Of a stretch of DNA of 64,000 bases, positions 62,757 to 64,000 are shown in pieces (the first letter of the stretch is position 1; each line of letters begins with the position of its first letter). Source of the DNA: Crotalaria pallida (lineage: Eukaryota; Streptophyta; Magnoliopsida; Fabales; Fabaceae); contig CM075656.1 of the NCBI GenBank assembly GCA_037953625.1, positions 63,755,001 through 63,819,000 on the forward strand. Reading direction: 5' to 3'. Under the pieces are notes generated by a model. That model had not been told where the DNA came from, did not search any database, and saw only the letters and a program-made list of their open reading frames with translations. The position numbers were made by a program, and so were the translations under genes.

Positions 62757-64000
62757 ATGGTCTTGGAATGTGTATTAGGAAATATAAGAACCTTTAGAAT
62801 GATGCTAAACTATGCTTGGTGCCCCAAGGGACGTAGAGGGTGAATCATGAGTCATTGGAGAGTCTAACAAGTGTAGAATGGTTATGAGAGTATTCTAAAG
62901 GCTTAGAATGGTCTTGGAATGTGTATTAAGACATATAAGAACCTTTAGAATGATCCTAAAAAAAGCTTGGTGCCCCAAGTGACACAAAGTGTGTGAAGCA
63001 TGAGTCGTTGGAGAGCCTAACAAGTGTAGAATGGTTATGAGAGAATTCTAAAGGCATAAAATGGTCTAGAAATGTTTATTAGGACATATAAGAACCTTTA
63101 GAATGATCCTAAACACTCCTTGTTGCCCCTAGGTACGTAGAGGGTGAAACATGAGTCGCTGGAGAGTCTAACAAGTGTATAATGGTTATGAGAGTATTCT
63201 AACGGCTTAAAATTGTCTACGAATGTATATTAGGACATAAAAGAACCTTTAGAATTATCCTAAACAATGCTTGGTGACCCAAGGGACGTAGAGGGTGAAT
63301 CATGAGTCCTTGGAGATGCTAACAAGTGTAGAATAGTTATGAGAGTATTCGAAAGGCTTAAAATGGTCTAGGAATGTGTATTAGGACATATAAGAACCTT
63401 TAGAATGATCCTAAACAATCCATGGTGCCCTAAGGGACGTAGAGGGTGAAGCATGAGTCGTTGGAGGCTCTAACAAGTATAGAATGGTTAAGAGAGTATT
63501 CTAAAGGCTTAGAATGGTCTTGGAATGTGTTTTAGGACATATAAGAACCTTTAGAATGATCCTAAACACTCCTTGGTTCCCCAAGGAACATAGAGGGTGA
63601 AGCATGAGTCGTTGGAGGCTCTAACAAGTGTAGAATGGTTAAGAGAGTATTCTAAAGGCTAAGGACGGTCTAGGAATGTGTATTAGGACATATAAGAACC
63701 TTTAGAATGATCCTAAACAACGCTTGGTGCCCCAAGGGACGTAGAGGGTTAATCATGAGTCCTTGGAGAGTCTAACAAGTGTAGAATGGTTATGAGAGTA
63801 ATCTAAAGGCTTAGAATGGTCTTGGAATGTCTATTAGGACATATAAGAACCTTTAGAATGATCCTAAACAGTGATTGGTGCCCCAAGGGACGTAGAGGGT
63901 GAATCATGAGTCCTTGGAGATGCTAACAAGTGTAGAATGCTTAAGAGCGTGTTCTATAGACTTAGAATGGTCTAAGAATGTGTATTAGGACATATAAGAA
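62754..64000 (-). repeat. 151-bp satellite array, reverse orientation
   Basis: The reverse-complement anchor GTGTATTAGG or a variant starts at 62770, 62921, 63074, 63225, 63376, 63527, 63678, 63829 and 63980. Steps are 151 bp except one of 153 bp. About eight monomers are visible, and the array leaves the window in this orientation. Both main subfamilies occur. The first three monomers beside the junction carry unusual changes: a run of seven A near 62957-62965, GACACAAAGTGTGTG with a 2-bp insertion near 62990, and GCCCCTAGGTACG near 63125. The strand asymmetry of the monomer is reversed here. Confidence 0.95.

Overview
The whole 64 kb window is satellite DNA. I see no gene, RNA gene, transposon or unique sequence. 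One tandem repeat with a 151-bp monomer runs from the first base to the last, so the array continues past both window edges. A monomer counted by hand (162-312) has 63 G+C of 151 (about 42%) and strong strand asymmetry (41 C, 22 G). A homogeneous array of this size, with near-nucleosomal monomers and multi-monomer higher-order repeats (HORs), points to a eukaryotic centromeric, pericentromeric or other heterochromatic block. I do not recognise the satellite family and cannot name the organism. A plant is plausible, but that is inference only.

Layout. Positions 1-62743 (about 415 monomers) all read in one orientation. At about 62743-62756 the array flips, and 62754-64000 (about 8 monomers) is the same satellite on the opposite strand. 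The forward array is a mosaic. It holds a 4-monomer HOR of 604 bp (162-3030); mixed monomers (3031-8015); a 4-mer/5-mer HOR of 604/755 bp (8016-10280); mixed blocks linked by displaced duplications (10281-20063); a 1961-bp HOR (about 21241-25680); a 1509-bp tandem duplication (25750-28767); displaced copies of those blocks (28781-32720); a 6-monomer, 905-bp HOR (33771-36400); a 1058-bp duplication (38920-40570); a very homogeneous 2013-bp HOR (41140-50856) that contains a 3521-bp tandem duplication of itself; a 3018-bp-spaced duplication (53778-58806); a 726-bp duplication (59096-60547); and a 3-monomer HOR next to the inversion (61440-62370).

Monomers fall into recognisable subfamilies. One links 'AACGACTCATGC' with 'AAGGAGTG'; another links 'AAGGACTCATGA' with 'AAGCATTG'. 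Further types carry 'CCTGAGGGCTCC', 'CCTCCCATAG' or 'CATTACTATT'. Most monomers carry two short dyads near half-monomer spacing. The informative biology here is array evolution by unequal exchange, slippage, small deletions and one inversion. The short open frames of 60-86 codons are by-products of the repeat. I found no novel protein-coding or RNA system.
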